Assembly: GCA_030693515.1 (NCBI GenBank)
Contig: JAUYAK010000025.1
Coordinates: 1 to 59,676 of the forward strand
Reading direction: 5' to 3'
DNA from: Opitutaceae bacterium
GTDB lineage: Bacteria; Verrucomicrobiota; Verrucomicrobiia; Opitutales; Opitutaceae
Length of the DNA stretch: 59,676 nt
The notes below the pieces were generated by a model, which did not search any database, was not told where the DNA came from, and worked only from the letters and a program-made list of their open reading frames with translations. The position numbers and the translations under genes are program-made. Shown here in pieces: positions 41,557 through 50,433 of this stretch (positions are counted from its first letter, which is position 1; each line of letters opens with the position of its first letter).

Positions 41557-42720
41557 ATGCGCGTCCTCCTCGCTTTCGACAAATTCAAGGATTCCCTGAC
41601 CGCGCCTGCCGCCTGCGCCGCCGCCGCGCATGCGCTACGCGAAACGCATCCCGACTGGACCCTCGATCTCTGCCCGCTCGCCGATGGCGGCGAAGGCTTT
41701 TGCGCGATCCTCACGCAGGCGGCGAGCGGCACCGTGGAAACCCACACCGTCACCGGACCGCGTGGCGCGCCCACGCTCGCGACGATCGGTTTCGTCTACC
41801 TCGACGACATCCCTGATGCCGCATCGGCTCTGCTCGAACTTCCGAAAGCCCTACTCCGTCGCGACGCTTCCGTCGCCGTCATTGAGATGGCCTCCGCCTC
41901 CGGCCTCGCGCTGCTAAAGCCCGACCATCGCGATCCATGGCAGACCCACACCGGCGGCACCGGCGAACTCATCCGTCTCGCGGCGACGCGCAGCGTCTCC
42001 GCGATTCTCCTCGGAGTCGGTGGCAGCGCCACCCACGACCTCGGCCTCGGCGCGCTCGCCGCGCTCGGGCTTGAGTTTCTCACAGCCAGCAACGGACGCA
42101 TCAGTCCGCCCCTCCCCGCGCGCTGGCCCGAAGTCGTGCGCATCGGCGGCGCGCTCGCGCCCAGCTTGCCGCCGATCCGCATCGCATGCGATGTCACCAA
42201 TCCGCTCACCGGCCCCCGCGGCGCCGCCGCGACCTACGGCCCGCAAAAAGGCCTGCGCCCCGCCGATCTCGCGCGGCTCGACGACGAGAGCAGCCGGCTC
42301 GCACGCCTGCTCTGCGCGCAATGCGACCGGCCGGCATCGACGATGGATACGCCCGGCGCCGGTGCGGCCGGCGGCATTTCGTTCGGCCTCATGACCGCCA
42401 CCGGCGCGCAGCTCCTCCCGGGTTTCGAGCTGGTCGATGCCTGGCTCGACATTGAGCGGCGCCTCGCCGCCGCCGATTTGGTCATCACAGGCGAGGGCCG
42501 GTTCGACGACAGCTCGCTGCAAGGCAAAGGCCCCGGCGCCGTCGCGGCCCGCGCCTTGGCGTTGGGAAAAAAGGTCCACGTCTTTGCGGGCCGCGCCACC
42601 GCCGCCCGCCCCCCGGCGCAGCTCTCGCTCCACTCGATCACGCCGGACGGCCTGCCACTTGACCAAGCGCTGCGTGAGTCGGCTCGCAACCTCACGGCAG
42701 CCGTGCGCGCCGCGCTGTAG
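41557..42720 (+). CDS. Glycerate kinase (GlxK/GckA type)
   Basis: A 387-residue enzyme. The N-terminus MRVLLAFDKFKDSLTAPAAC and PLADGGEGFCAILTQAASG, then GLALLKPDHRDPWQTHTGGT, GELIRLAATRSVSAILLGVG and GGSATHDLGLGALAALG, and the later ACDVTNPLTGPRGAAATYGP with PGAGAAGGISFGLMTATGA are diagnostic of the type-II glycerate kinase fold. It phosphorylates D-glycerate (to 2- or 3-phosphoglycerate depending on subtype) with ATP. The C-terminal ITGEGRFDDSSLQGKGPG is intact. It feeds glycerate into lower glycolysis; the source of glycerate is not evident from the neighbours. Confidence 0.92.
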   Translation: MRVLLAFDKFKDSLTAPAACAAAAHALRETHPDWTLDLCPLADGGEGFCAILTQAASGTVETHTVTGPRGAPTLATIGFVYLDDIPDAASALLELPKALLRRDASVAVIEMASASGLALLKPDHRDPWQTHTGGTGELIRLAATRSVSAILLGVGGSATHDLGLGALAALGLEFLTASNGRISPPLPARWPEVVRIGGALAPSLPPIRIACDVTNPLTGPRGAAATYGPQKGLRPADLARLDDESSRLARLLCAQCDRPASTMDTPGAGAAGGISFGLMTATGAQLLPGFELVDAWLDIERRLAAADLVITGEGRFDDSSLQGKGPGAVAARALALGKKVHVFAGRATAARPPAQLSLHSITPDGLPLDQALRESARNLTAAVRAAL

Positions 42721-42791
42721 AAGCCGCACAGACCCGCGGACCGGAAAACAGCTCGACCACTCCGCGAACGCCCGGCATCTCTCACCTTCTC

Positions 42792-44156
42792 ATGGCCGGT
42801 GTCCCCCCAGCTTTGCCGTTCGTGCGCTTTTTCCCCCTGCTCATACCGTTGCTCGGGCTGTTCGGCTGCAGTGCGAGCCAGCCACCGGCCAAGGCACCGT
42901 TCCAGCCGCCGATTGTCACCACCGCGCCGGAACCCGAAAAACCCGTGCCCGGCATGAAGTCCGTGATGCTCGGCATTGATGTGCTTGAGGCCGATGGCTT
43001 CGCCACCCTGAAAGGCAAGCGGCTCGGCCTCCTCACCCATCCCGCGGGCGTCAACCGCCACGGCGTCAGCACCATTGAGGTGCTGCGCCGCGCGCCGGGC
43101 GTGAAGCTCGTCGCCCTCTTCGGCGTCGAGCACGGCATCAACAACGAATTTCCCGCCGGCAAGAACTACAACAGCTACACCGATCCCAAGACCGGCCTGC
43201 CGGTGAATTCCCTCTACGACGGCAAATCCCGCAAACCCACCAAGGCCCAGCTCGCCGGCCTCGATGCCCTCGTCGTCGATCTGCAGGACATCGGCACCCG
43301 CAGCTACACCTTCATCAGCGCCATGAAGCTCGCGGCCGAGGCCGCCTTTGAGAATGGCAAGGAGCTCATCATCCTCGACCGTCCCAATCCGCTCGGCGGC
43401 CTCAAGGTCGACGGTCCGCTGCTCGATCCCCATCTCGCGCTCAACAACTACGTCGGCGCCTTTCGCGTGCCCTACGTCCACGGGCTCACCATGGGCGAAC
43501 TCGCGCGCCTCGCCCGCGAGACCCCGGGGGTGCTCTCCATCTCCGACACCGCGCGCGTCCAGGGCAAGCTCACCGTCGTGCCGATGCGCGGCTGGACGCG
43601 CGCCATGCGCTGGACGGAGACGGGCCTCACCTGGATGCCGACCTCGCCGCGCATCCGGGAATTTTCCGCCGTGATGGGCTACCCGATGACCGGCCTCGGC
43701 TGCGAGGCCCCGAGCGGCTTCCGCCACGGTGTTGGCGATCAATATCCTTTCCGCGGCCTCTCACACCTCTCGGCCAAGATCGACGTCTACGAACGCGAGC
43801 TGCGCGCGCTCAAGCTGCCCGGCCTGCAATTCCGCCGGGTCAGCGTGCCCAACGCCCGCACCGGCCAGCCCTCCATCGGGCTCTTCATCGAGGTCGCGGA
43901 CTGGGAGGAGTGGCGTCCCGCGGAGCTGAACTTCTGGCTGCTCAAGCTCACCTGCAAACTCGAGGGCAAGAATCCATTCACCAGCAGCAAAGTGAATGAC
44001 CGCGCCATCTTCGTGAAACTGCTGGGCTCGTCCGCCTTCGCCGCCGATCTCGTCGCCAAGGGCGAAAAGATCGACGTCGAGGCCTGGCTGCGCACCTGGC
44101 GCGCGCAGGCGAAGGCGTGGCAGGACCAGAACAAGCGCTTCTGGCTTTACCGCTAA
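42792..44156 (+). CDS. NamZ-like exo-beta-N-acetylmuramidase (DUF1343)
   Basis: A 454-residue exported protein with a lipoprotein-like N-terminus (LLIPLLGLFGCSAS). The DUF1343 core is well preserved: LGLLTHPAGVNRHGVSTIEV, LVALFGVEHGINNEFPAGKN, LDALVVDLQDIGTRSYTFIS, LIILDRPNPLGGLKVDGPLL and VPYVHGLTMGELARLA, with GLGCEAPSGFRHGVGDQYPF in the second half. NamZ proteins remove MurNAc from the non-reducing end of peptidoglycan fragments in cell-wall turnover. A LacI regulator starts 3 bp after its stop. The dipeptide epimerase at 24.6 kb may serve the same salvage process, but it is not linked here. Confidence 0.9.
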   Translation: MAGVPPALPFVRFFPLLIPLLGLFGCSASQPPAKAPFQPPIVTTAPEPEKPVPGMKSVMLGIDVLEADGFATLKGKRLGLLTHPAGVNRHGVSTIEVLRRAPGVKLVALFGVEHGINNEFPAGKNYNSYTDPKTGLPVNSLYDGKSRKPTKAQLAGLDALVVDLQDIGTRSYTFISAMKLAAEAAFENGKELIILDRPNPLGGLKVDGPLLDPHLALNNYVGAFRVPYVHGLTMGELARLARETPGVLSISDTARVQGKLTVVPMRGWTRAMRWTETGLTWMPTSPRIREFSAVMGYPMTGLGCEAPSGFRHGVGDQYPFRGLSHLSAKIDVYERELRALKLPGLQFRRVSVPNARTGQPSIGLFIEVADWEEWRPAELNFWLLKLTCKLEGKNPFTSSKVNDRAIFVKLLGSSAFAADLVAKGEKIDVEAWLRTWRAQAKAWQDQNKRFWLYR

Positions 44157-44159
44157 TCG

Positions 44160-45206
44160 ATGCCGCGGATTGCAAAGAAAATCTCCCAGACCCAGCTCGC
44201 CCGCGAGCTCGGCATCTCGCAGGCGCTCGTCTCGCTCGTCCTCAACGGTCGCAAGCAGGGCATCAACGCCGAGACCTACGACCGGATCTGGGCCCACGCC
44301 GTCAAGCGCGGCTACCACCCCAAGGGCATGCGCCTCGCCGCCTCGCCCGCCGCGCAGGGCCGGCAAGTCGGCATCATCCTGCGGGCCCCGCTGCGCCTCA
44401 ACACGCCGACGATGTATTTCGGCCACGTGCAGCACGGCCTGCACACCGCCATCGAGGCGCGCGAATACGCCACCGTCTTCCTCGGCGCCGAGGACCAGCT
44501 CGATGGGGAGAAACTGCGCCGCATCTTCGCGCCGGGCCACACGTTCCAGGGCATCGTGCTCGTCGGCGAAGTGGGGCGTGGATTCCTCGACGAGTTGCGG
44601 CGCTTCGGCCTGCGCATCGTCGCGGTCTCGGCCCGCTACCCCGGCCTCTGCCACTCCGTGCTCGGCAACGAGCCCCAGGCGCTCGAGTCGCTCGTCGAGC
44701 ACTTGCATGCGCTCGGTCACCGGCGCTTCGGCTGGCTGGGCGGCAACGTCGGCCTCGGCCGCCACGAGGCCCGCCTTCAGGCGCTCAACGCCGCGCTGGA
44801 TCGCGCCGGCCTGCGGCTGGAGGAGCGCTACACCGTGCGCCTTAAGGAAGGCGATCGCATTGATGGCGCAGACGCCGTGCGAATGATCCTACCCCATGCG
44901 CGCCGGCGGGACTTCCCCACCGCTTTCATCAGCTACAACACCTCGATGGCCTCCGGGGCCGTGCGCGAATTCGAACGCGCCGGCTGGCCCGTGCCCGCGC
45001 GCGTCAGCCTAGCCAGCGCGGACGTCTCGCCCCTCGCCACGGGCGGAGCGCCGCGCATCACCGCCGCCGGCTCCAATCCCGAGGCCCTGGGCGAGGCCGC
45101 CGCGCGCCTCGTGCTTGAACCTTCCGCCGCGCACGGCGACGGCTTCACTGATCTGATGCTGCCCGCGCAGCTCTTCATCGGCGACACCACCGGTCCCGCC
45201 AGCTGA
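44160..45206 (+). CDS. LacI-family transcriptional regulator
   Basis: A 348-residue regulator. The LacI HTH with hinge is KISQTQLARELGISQALVSL followed by VLNGRKQGINAETYDRIWAH; the ligand-binding domain has the periplasmic-binding-protein fold (AAQGRQVGIILRAPLRLNTP, LHALGHRRFGWLGGNVGLGR, FERAGWPVPARVSLASADVS). The start at 44160 is 3 bp after the NamZ gene, indicating an operon; it probably represses or activates this group in response to a sugar or amino sugar ligand that cannot be named. No operator was identified. Confidence 0.9.
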   Translation: MPRIAKKISQTQLARELGISQALVSLVLNGRKQGINAETYDRIWAHAVKRGYHPKGMRLAASPAAQGRQVGIILRAPLRLNTPTMYFGHVQHGLHTAIEAREYATVFLGAEDQLDGEKLRRIFAPGHTFQGIVLVGEVGRGFLDELRRFGLRIVAVSARYPGLCHSVLGNEPQALESLVEHLHALGHRRFGWLGGNVGLGRHEARLQALNAALDRAGLRLEERYTVRLKEGDRIDGADAVRMILPHARRRDFPTAFISYNTSMASGAVREFERAGWPVPARVSLASADVSPLATGGAPRITAAGSNPEALGEAAARLVLEPSAAHGDGFTDLMLPAQLFIGDTTGPAS

Positions 45207-45234
45207 CGGATCTTCCGGGCGTCACGCGCCGCAG

Positions 45235-45678
45235 CTAGGTGGGAAACCCGCCCGTGATGTAGTTCTTCAGATGCTCCGCCTCGGCGCGGCTCGCGTCGGC
45301 CATCCAGCGCGTGACGTCGCCAATCGAAATCGCACCCACGATCCGTCCTTGATCCATCACCGGGAGGTGGCGGCAGCGCTTCTCGGTGAACAGCACCATC
45401 GTCTCCTCAATCGTCGCATCGGGCGCGATCGTGATCACTCCGGACGTCATTACCTCCGCCACACGCGTCTGCATGGGATCGACCGCCGGGCCGACCACGC
45501 GACGCAGCACATCGCGCTCCGTGAAGATGCCGACCAGCCGGCCGCCATCGAGCACCAGCACGGAACCCACCCGATGGCGGTTCATCTCGGCCACGGCCTC
45601 GGTCACTGTCATGGCCGGCAAAACAGAAAAGACATTGCGTCCCTTCCGGTCCAAAATCGCGGAGATCGGAGTATTCAT
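45235..45678 (-). CDS. CBS-pair domain protein
   Basis: A 147-residue cytoplasmic protein made of two CBS motifs (MTVTEAVAEMNRHRVGSVLV, GIFTERDVLRRVVG; and ITIAPDATIEETMVLFTEKR, HLPVMDQGRIVGAISIGDV). Stand-alone CBS pairs sense adenosine nucleotides and regulate partner proteins. The ATG at 45678 (MNTPISAILD) is preferred over an upstream codon. It is convergent with the LacI gene, and hrpA (45754-49824) ends just upstream of it on the same strand. Confidence 0.9.
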   Translation of the reverse strand: MNTPISAILDRKGRNVFSVLPAMTVTEAVAEMNRHRVGSVLVLDGGRLVGIFTERDVLRRVVGPAVDPMQTRVAEVMTSGVITIAPDATIEETMVLFTEKRCRHLPVMDQGRIVGAISIGDVTRWMADASRAEAEHLKNYITGGFPT

Positions 45679-45717
45679 AGGGTATTGGGGTAAACGAAGT
45701 GTGAGAGCACACGCGTC

Positions 45718-45742
45718 GCCCGCAACCCGAAAGGCTGCGGGC
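45718..45742 (-). terminator. Possible hairpin after hrpA
   Basis: GCCCGCA (45718-45724) and TGCGGGC (45736-45742) form a 7-bp stem with an 11-bp loop 12 bp beyond the hrpA stop on the minus strand. No T-run follows, so it may end transcription only weakly or be a repeat remnant. Confidence 0.35.
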
Positions 45743-45753
45743 ATTACGCCTCC

Positions 45754-48700
45754 TCAGCGGCCGAACAGCTTGTCCAGCGCACCCAGGTTCTTCAGCGGCG
45801 CGCCCCGCTTCGGTGCCACCGCCGCCGCGACGATCGGCTTCGGGGCCGCGGGCGCCGCCGGCGCGGCAACCGCCACCCCGCCGCGCAGCGCCTCGATCGC
45901 CCGATCCAGCTTCACCACCGAGACGGGCTCCGCCGTGCCCAGCTCCTGCGCAAAGAGACTCACGCGAAACTCCTCCACCAGCCAGCGCAGCGTCTCGCCG
46001 CCGGCCTGGCCGCGCGCGCGCGCCGCCGCTGCGATGTAGGGCGCGATCTGCGCCGCGCGCTCCGCATCCTTGGCGGGATTTTTCCGCGCGCGCTCGGCGC
46101 GGATCTTCATCGCCTTCAGGTAGCGCGGGAAATGCGCCAGCCGTGCATAAGGCGTCGCGCGCAGGAAATCCGCCGGTAGCAGCGCCGCGAGATCGGCCGC
46201 CAGCGAGGCCGGCGCCTCGGCCAGCACCTGCAACTCAAGGCGCAGCGCGAGAATCTCGCGCAGGAGATCGACGAGGCGCGGCACGATCCCGCGCAGGTCG
46301 GACCTCGCGCGTTCGAGCACCGTGGCAAACACCGCGCCGCTTGGCGGCGCCACCGGCCGCTCAATCACCCAGCGCCGGATCGATTCGAAGGCCTGCTCCT
46401 GCAGCGCCTCGATCGGCGCGAGTGTGGCGGTGAGCGGACCCAGCTCGCGCATCGCCCGCAGATCACGCTGCGTCCACATGAGGTCGGGGCCCAGCTGGCG
46501 GTCAAAGAGCGCCGCGAGGCCGGCGCGCGTCGCCGCCGCCGCCTCCTCGGTCATCTTGAAAAGCCGCCGCGCCACGCCCTCGCGCCCGGCCTGCAATCCG
46601 GGAAAGGCATGCACCGGCGCGCCCGCCTGCTCCGTCACGAGCACGCGCTCAGGCAATTCATCCCACGCCCACGCCGTGTGCGCAGGCGTTTCCCATTTCG
46701 CCCGGATCGCGCGCCACGCCGCCGGCTCCTCGCGCGCGACCGCGACACTCGCCTGCCGCGCTTGCGCGCGCAGCGCCGTGTGGATCTCCGGGAGTTCGCG
46801 GCTCGCGGCGATCTCCTGGCCCTCCGGGCCCACGACCCGCACCCGCACCCGGAGGTGATCGGGCGGCGGCTTGCCCGCCCACACCGCCGGGTCGAGCGCG
46901 AGGCGGTGCCCCTCCGCAATCACCGCGATCAGCGCCTGCGGCAGCGATTCGCGCCGCGCCGTGAGCCGGTCGCGCGGGGCGAGCTGCGCCGCCAGCGTCC
47001 GCGCCGTCTCGGCGAGCGGCACAAAACCGCGGCGCAGTTCCTTGGGCAGGGCGCGCAGGTAGTGCTCCACCTTCGGCTCAAGGTGCCCGGGCACGGCCCA
47101 GTCGAGCGCCGCCTCGGTCAGCGCCTCCGCGTCGCGCACGCTCACGTCGAGCGTCACGCCGTCGTCGGCCTGGCCGGGCTTGTAGGCGTAGTTGAGCGGC
47201 AGCGCGTTATTTTGGAGCGGCAACGCCACCGGAAACGCCCCGGCATCCACCTCGATCGTCTCGGGATCGCGCAGGTGCTCCGGCTCCATCATTAAAAACT
47301 CAGGCTCCGCCCCGCGCCGCTCGCGCACGAGATCGATGAGCTCGGCAACGGAGCTGATGCCGAGGTAGGGCGCGGACTCCGCTCCGCGCCGGACCAATTC
47401 GGCGGGGAGCGGAGTCCCCGCCCTACCCGCCGGCAGCAGCCGTGCCGCGTAGAATCGATACGCCATCTCGTCCAGATTCAGATAGCCGCTGTCGCGCGCG
47501 CGAGTGAGCAGGTCCTCGATTTTTTCCCGCACCGCCCGGTTGTGCGCCAGGCAGTCGAGGGGAAACGTGATCGTGTCGTTCACGAGCCCTTCGCGGATGA
47601 AAATCTCCGTCGCGTGCGCGGGATCGATTTTCCCGTAGCTCACGCCGCGGCTCTCGAGTTCCAGGCCGTAGAGCCGCGTGCGTTGCTTCACCATCACGCG
47701 ACCAGCCTCGGCGTTCCAGAAGGGTTCGCTGTGCGCCACGCGCACCACATGCGCGCCCAGATCGAGCGCCCACAGCGGATCGAGCCGCGCGCACGTCCGC
47801 GCAAACAGCCGGGTCGTCTCCATCATCTCCGCCGCGATGATCCAGCGCGGGGGCTTCGCCCCTTTCTTCGGCGCGTCGCGTTGCGTCGCGTCGTCACTGC
47901 GTTTCCTCGGCTCCTCGCGCCGAAAAAGCGCCGAGCCGGGAAACAACGACACGCGCCGGTCGTGCGTCGCCTTGTAGCCGCCCTTTTCCTCGTCGAGGTG
48001 GGCGATGTTGCCGAGCAGGCCGGCGACGATGCTGCGGTGGATCGCGCGGTAGGACGGCGCGCCGAAGACCGACGTTTTTTCGTCAATCTCGCGCAGCCCG
48101 TGATAGGCGGATGTGAGCTTGAAGTCGTCGCGTTTTTCCAGCGTCTCGATCAGCTGAGAGTGGATGTCGCGCCACTCGCGCAGGCGCGTATAGCTGAGGA
48201 AGTGGTCGCGGCAGAAACGGCGCAGCTTGGCCTGCGTGAGGTGCTCGAACTCGTCGTGGAACGCCTCCCAGATGTTGAGCAGCGTGAGGAAATCCGAGTC
48301 CGGGTGGATGAACCGCCGGTGCGCTGCATCGGCCTGCTGCTGCTTGTCGAGTGGGCGCTCGCGCGGATCCTGGATGGAGAGGCCCGCCGCGATGATGGCG
48401 ACTTCGCGCACAGCCTTCTCCGTCCGCGCCTGCAGAATCATGCGGCCCACGGTGGGATCGACCGGCAGACGCGCGAGTTCGCGGCCGAGGGGAGTCAGCA
48501 CGCGCACCGCGTCCGCGATGTTGTCCGCGGCATCCAGCGCCCCCAGCTCCTCCAGCAGCGCATACCCCGCGCGGATGGATTTCGCCGCGGGCATGTTGAT
48601 GAAAGGAAACCGCTCGATGTCGCCGAGACCGAAGGCCTTCATGCGCAGGATCACGTCCGCGAGGTTCGCGCGCTGAATCTCGGGCTGGGTGAAACGCGGC

Positions 48701-49824
48701 CGCTCGAGGAAATCTTTTTCCGAATAAAGTCGGATGCACACGCCATCGGCCACGCGGCCGCTGCGGCCTTTGCGCTGGTCCGCGCTCGACTGCGACACCG
48801 GTTCAATCGGCAGGCGGCGCGTGCGCGCCTGCGGCGAGTAGCGGCTCAGGCGCGCGAGGCCCGTGTCGACGACGAACTTGATGCCGGGAATCGTCAGCGA
48901 GGTCTCGGCGATGTTGGTCGCGAGGATAATTTTCCTCCGCTGCGTCGGCGCAAAGACCCGCTGCTGCTCAGCGTTGGTGAGCCGGCCAAACATCGGGATG
49001 ACCTCGCACTGCCGCAGTCTCCGCCCTTCGAGCAGGTCGCCGAGCTCGCGGATGTCACGCTCGCTCGGGAGAAACACGAGGACGTCGCCCGCTTGGCTTT
49101 CGCGCACAATCCGCTCCACCGCCTCGGCGGCCCCGTCGATGTAGTGCAGCGCCTCCGCCCGCGCCGCGCGCTCGTCGCCCTCAGCCGCGTCGCTGCCCAG
49201 CGAGTCGAGCGGCGCGTAGATGACTTCGACGGGATAAGTGCGGCCTTCGACCAGCACGACCGGCGCATCGTCGAAGGCCGCGCTAAACGCCGCCGTGTCA
49301 ATCGTCGCCGAGGTGATGATGATCTTCAGCTCGGGACGCTTGTAGCGCAGCGTGCGGAGGTGGCCGAGGAGGAAGTCGATGTTGAGCGAGCGCTCGTGCG
49401 CTTCGTCGATGATGATCGTATCGTAGTCGCGCAGCAGCGGGTCGCCCTGCACCTCGGCGAGGAGCATGCCATCGGTCAGGAACTTGATCACGGTGTCGCG
49501 CGTGGTCTCGTCGTTGAAACGGATCTTGCAGCCGACCTCGCGGCCCCACGCCACGCCGAGCTCCTCGGCCACGCGCCGCGACACCGACAGCGCCGCCACG
49601 CGCCGCGGCTGCGTGCAGGCGATGCGGCCGCGCGCACCGCGGCCCGCCGCAAGGCACATCTTGGGAATCTGCGTGGTTTTGCCCGAACCCGTCTCGCCCG
49701 CCAAAATCACCACTTGGTGGGCTTGAATGGTCGCCGTGATCTCCTCAGCGCGCACGCTGATGGGCAGCTCGGGCGGGAACTCGAGGCGGAAGGGAAACGG
49801 TTTCTCAGGCTGCGACGTGGACAC
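45754..49824 (-). CDS. hrpA: ATP-dependent RNA helicase HrpA (DEAH box)
   Basis: A large helicase of about 1356 residues from a GTG at 49824 (VSTSQPEKPFPF); the frame is open further upstream but has no ATG. Walker A LAGETGSGKTTQIP (residues ~41-54), the DEAH box IIIDEAHERSLNIDF, motif III ITSATIDTAAFS and the HrpA-family C-terminal domains are present (VSQSSADQRKGRSGRVADG, LLEELGALDAADNIADAVRV, DUF3418-like PLNYAYKPGQADDGVTLDVS and YLKAMKIRAERARKNPAKDA). HrpA acts on structured mRNA and stalled ribosomes. A 62-bp in-frame GTAG/CTAC palindrome (47365-47426) adds a stretch around PAGRAGTPLPAELVRRGAES. It is divergent from the membrane protein gene at 49872. Confidence 0.92.
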   Translation of the reverse strand: MSTSQPEKPFPFRLEFPPELPISVRAEEITATIQAHQVVILAGETGSGKTTQIPKMCLAAGRGARGRIACTQPRRVAALSVSRRVAEELGVAWGREVGCKIRFNDETTRDTVIKFLTDGMLLAEVQGDPLLRDYDTIIIDEAHERSLNIDFLLGHLRTLRYKRPELKIIITSATIDTAAFSAAFDDAPVVLVEGRTYPVEVIYAPLDSLGSDAAEGDERAARAEALHYIDGAAEAVERIVRESQAGDVLVFLPSERDIRELGDLLEGRRLRQCEVIPMFGRLTNAEQQRVFAPTQRRKIILATNIAETSLTIPGIKFVVDTGLARLSRYSPQARTRRLPIEPVSQSSADQRKGRSGRVADGVCIRLYSEKDFLERPRFTQPEIQRANLADVILRMKAFGLGDIERFPFINMPAAKSIRAGYALLEELGALDAADNIADAVRVLTPLGRELARLPVDPTVGRMILQARTEKAVREVAIIAAGLSIQDPRERPLDKQQQADAAHRRFIHPDSDFLTLLNIWEAFHDEFEHLTQAKLRRFCRDHFLSYTRLREWRDIHSQLIETLEKRDDFKLTSAYHGLREIDEKTSVFGAPSYRAIHRSIVAGLLGNIAHLDEEKGGYKATHDRRVSLFPGSALFRREEPRKRSDDATQRDAPKKGAKPPRWIIAAEMMETTRLFARTCARLDPLWALDLGAHVVRVAHSEPFWNAEAGRVMVKQRTRLYGLELESRGVSYGKIDPAHATEIFIREGLVNDTITFPLDCLAHNRAVREKIEDLLTRARDSGYLNLDEMAYRFYAARLLPAGRAGTPLPAELVRRGAESAPYLGISSVAELIDLVRERRGAEPEFLMMEPEHLRDPETIEVDAGAFPVALPLQNNALPLNYAYKPGQADDGVTLDVSVRDAEALTEAALDWAVPGHLEPKVEHYLRALPKELRRGFVPLAETARTLAAQLAPRDRLTARRESLPQALIAVIAEGHRLALDPAVWAGKPPPDHLRVRVRVVGPEGQEIAASRELPEIHTALRAQARQASVAVAREEPAAWRAIRAKWETPAHTAWAWDELPERVLVTEQAGAPVHAFPGLQAGREGVARRLFKMTEEAAAATRAGLAALFDRQLGPDLMWTQRDLRAMRELGPLTATLAPIEALQEQAFESIRRWVIERPVAPPSGAVFATVLERARSDLRGIVPRLVDLLREILALRLELQVLAEAPASLAADLAALLPADFLRATPYARLAHFPRYLKAMKIRAERARKNPAKDAERAAQIAPYIAAAARARGQAGGETLRWLVEEFRVSLFAQELGTAEPVSVVKLDRAIEALRGGVAVAAPAAPAAPKPIVAAAVAPKRGAPLKNLGALDKLFGR
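47365..47426. repeat. REPIN-like inverted REP pair inside hrpA
   Basis: Two 26-bp arms (47365-47390 and 47401-47426) are inverted copies matching at 24 of 26 positions with a 10-bp spacer. The left arm begins GTAGGGC and contains its own 8-bp hairpin (GGCGCGGA/TCCGCGCC); the right arm ends CTAC. It stays in frame with hrpA. Confidence 0.75.
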
Positions 49825-49871
49825 GAAGAGGCTTGAGCTTCCAGGTCCGCCAGAGGAATGACAATCCTTCC

Positions 49872-50378
49872 ATGCCCACGCCACCGCCCCTGCCTGAAGT
49901 CGTCGTCGCCCGCGTGGCGCGTATCGCGCGCTTCGACGGCCTGGGCGTGCTGGCCCTCGCGGGGGCTTTTGCACTCGTTTCAGCGCTGGACCACAAGGTC
50001 GCGCTCGCACTGATCGGCCTGGCTGCGGCCGGCGCCGGCGCCGCCGAGCTGCACGGCGTCGCCCTGCTGGGGCGCCGGGATGCGGGCGGGATGCGCTGGC
50101 TGCTCGCGAGCCAGCCGATCCTGCTCGCGGCGGTGCTGGCCTATTGCGCGGCCCGCCTGTGGTTCGTGCCGCTGCCGCAGATTCCCGAGTCCTTCCGCAA
50201 CCTGATCGCGTTCAGCGCGGAGCAATGGGGGATGAGCGTGGAAGCCTATCTCGGCTTCATCAACCGCCTCACCCTGGGCGTCGTCGCCGTGGCCTCGGTG
50301 GCGTTGCAAGGCGGCATGTTCATCTACTACTGGCGCCGGCGCGCGCCAGTCCGGCAGGCGCTCGCCAGCGAGTTGTAG
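49872..50378 (+). CDS. Hypothetical membrane protein
   Basis: A 168-residue protein starting at 49872 (MPTPPPLPEVVVARVARIAR). Four hydrophobic segments are visible (DGLGVLALAGAFALVSAL, KVALALIGLAAAGAGAAEL, LLASQPILLAAVLAYCAARL, LTLGVVAVASVALQGGMFIY). No family is recognised. It ends with a TAG that is part of a GTAG repeat (50375-50393). The next gene, a molybdopterin oxidoreductase, starts 55 bp later. Confidence 0.65.
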   Translation: MPTPPPLPEVVVARVARIARFDGLGVLALAGAFALVSALDHKVALALIGLAAAGAGAAELHGVALLGRRDAGGMRWLLASQPILLAAVLAYCAARLWFVPLPQIPESFRNLIAFSAEQWGMSVEAYLGFINRLTLGVVAVASVALQGGMFIYYWRRRAPVRQALASEL

Positions 50379-50393
50379 GAGCCGGCTTGCCGG
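50375..50393 (+). repeat. GTAG-type REP palindrome
   Basis: GTAG followed by the hairpin GCCGGC-TT-GCCGG (50381-50393). Its TAG is the stop codon of the preceding membrane protein gene. The same design occurs at 9859-9880. Confidence 0.6.
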
Positions 50394-50433
50394 AAAACTT
50401 GCGCGCGCGGCGGCGGCACGTAGCGTCCGCGCC

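Noticed and set aside
47542-49836. Open frame of ~760 codons opposite hrpA
   Set aside because: No recognisable motif; the DEAH-box helicase on the other strand explains the region.
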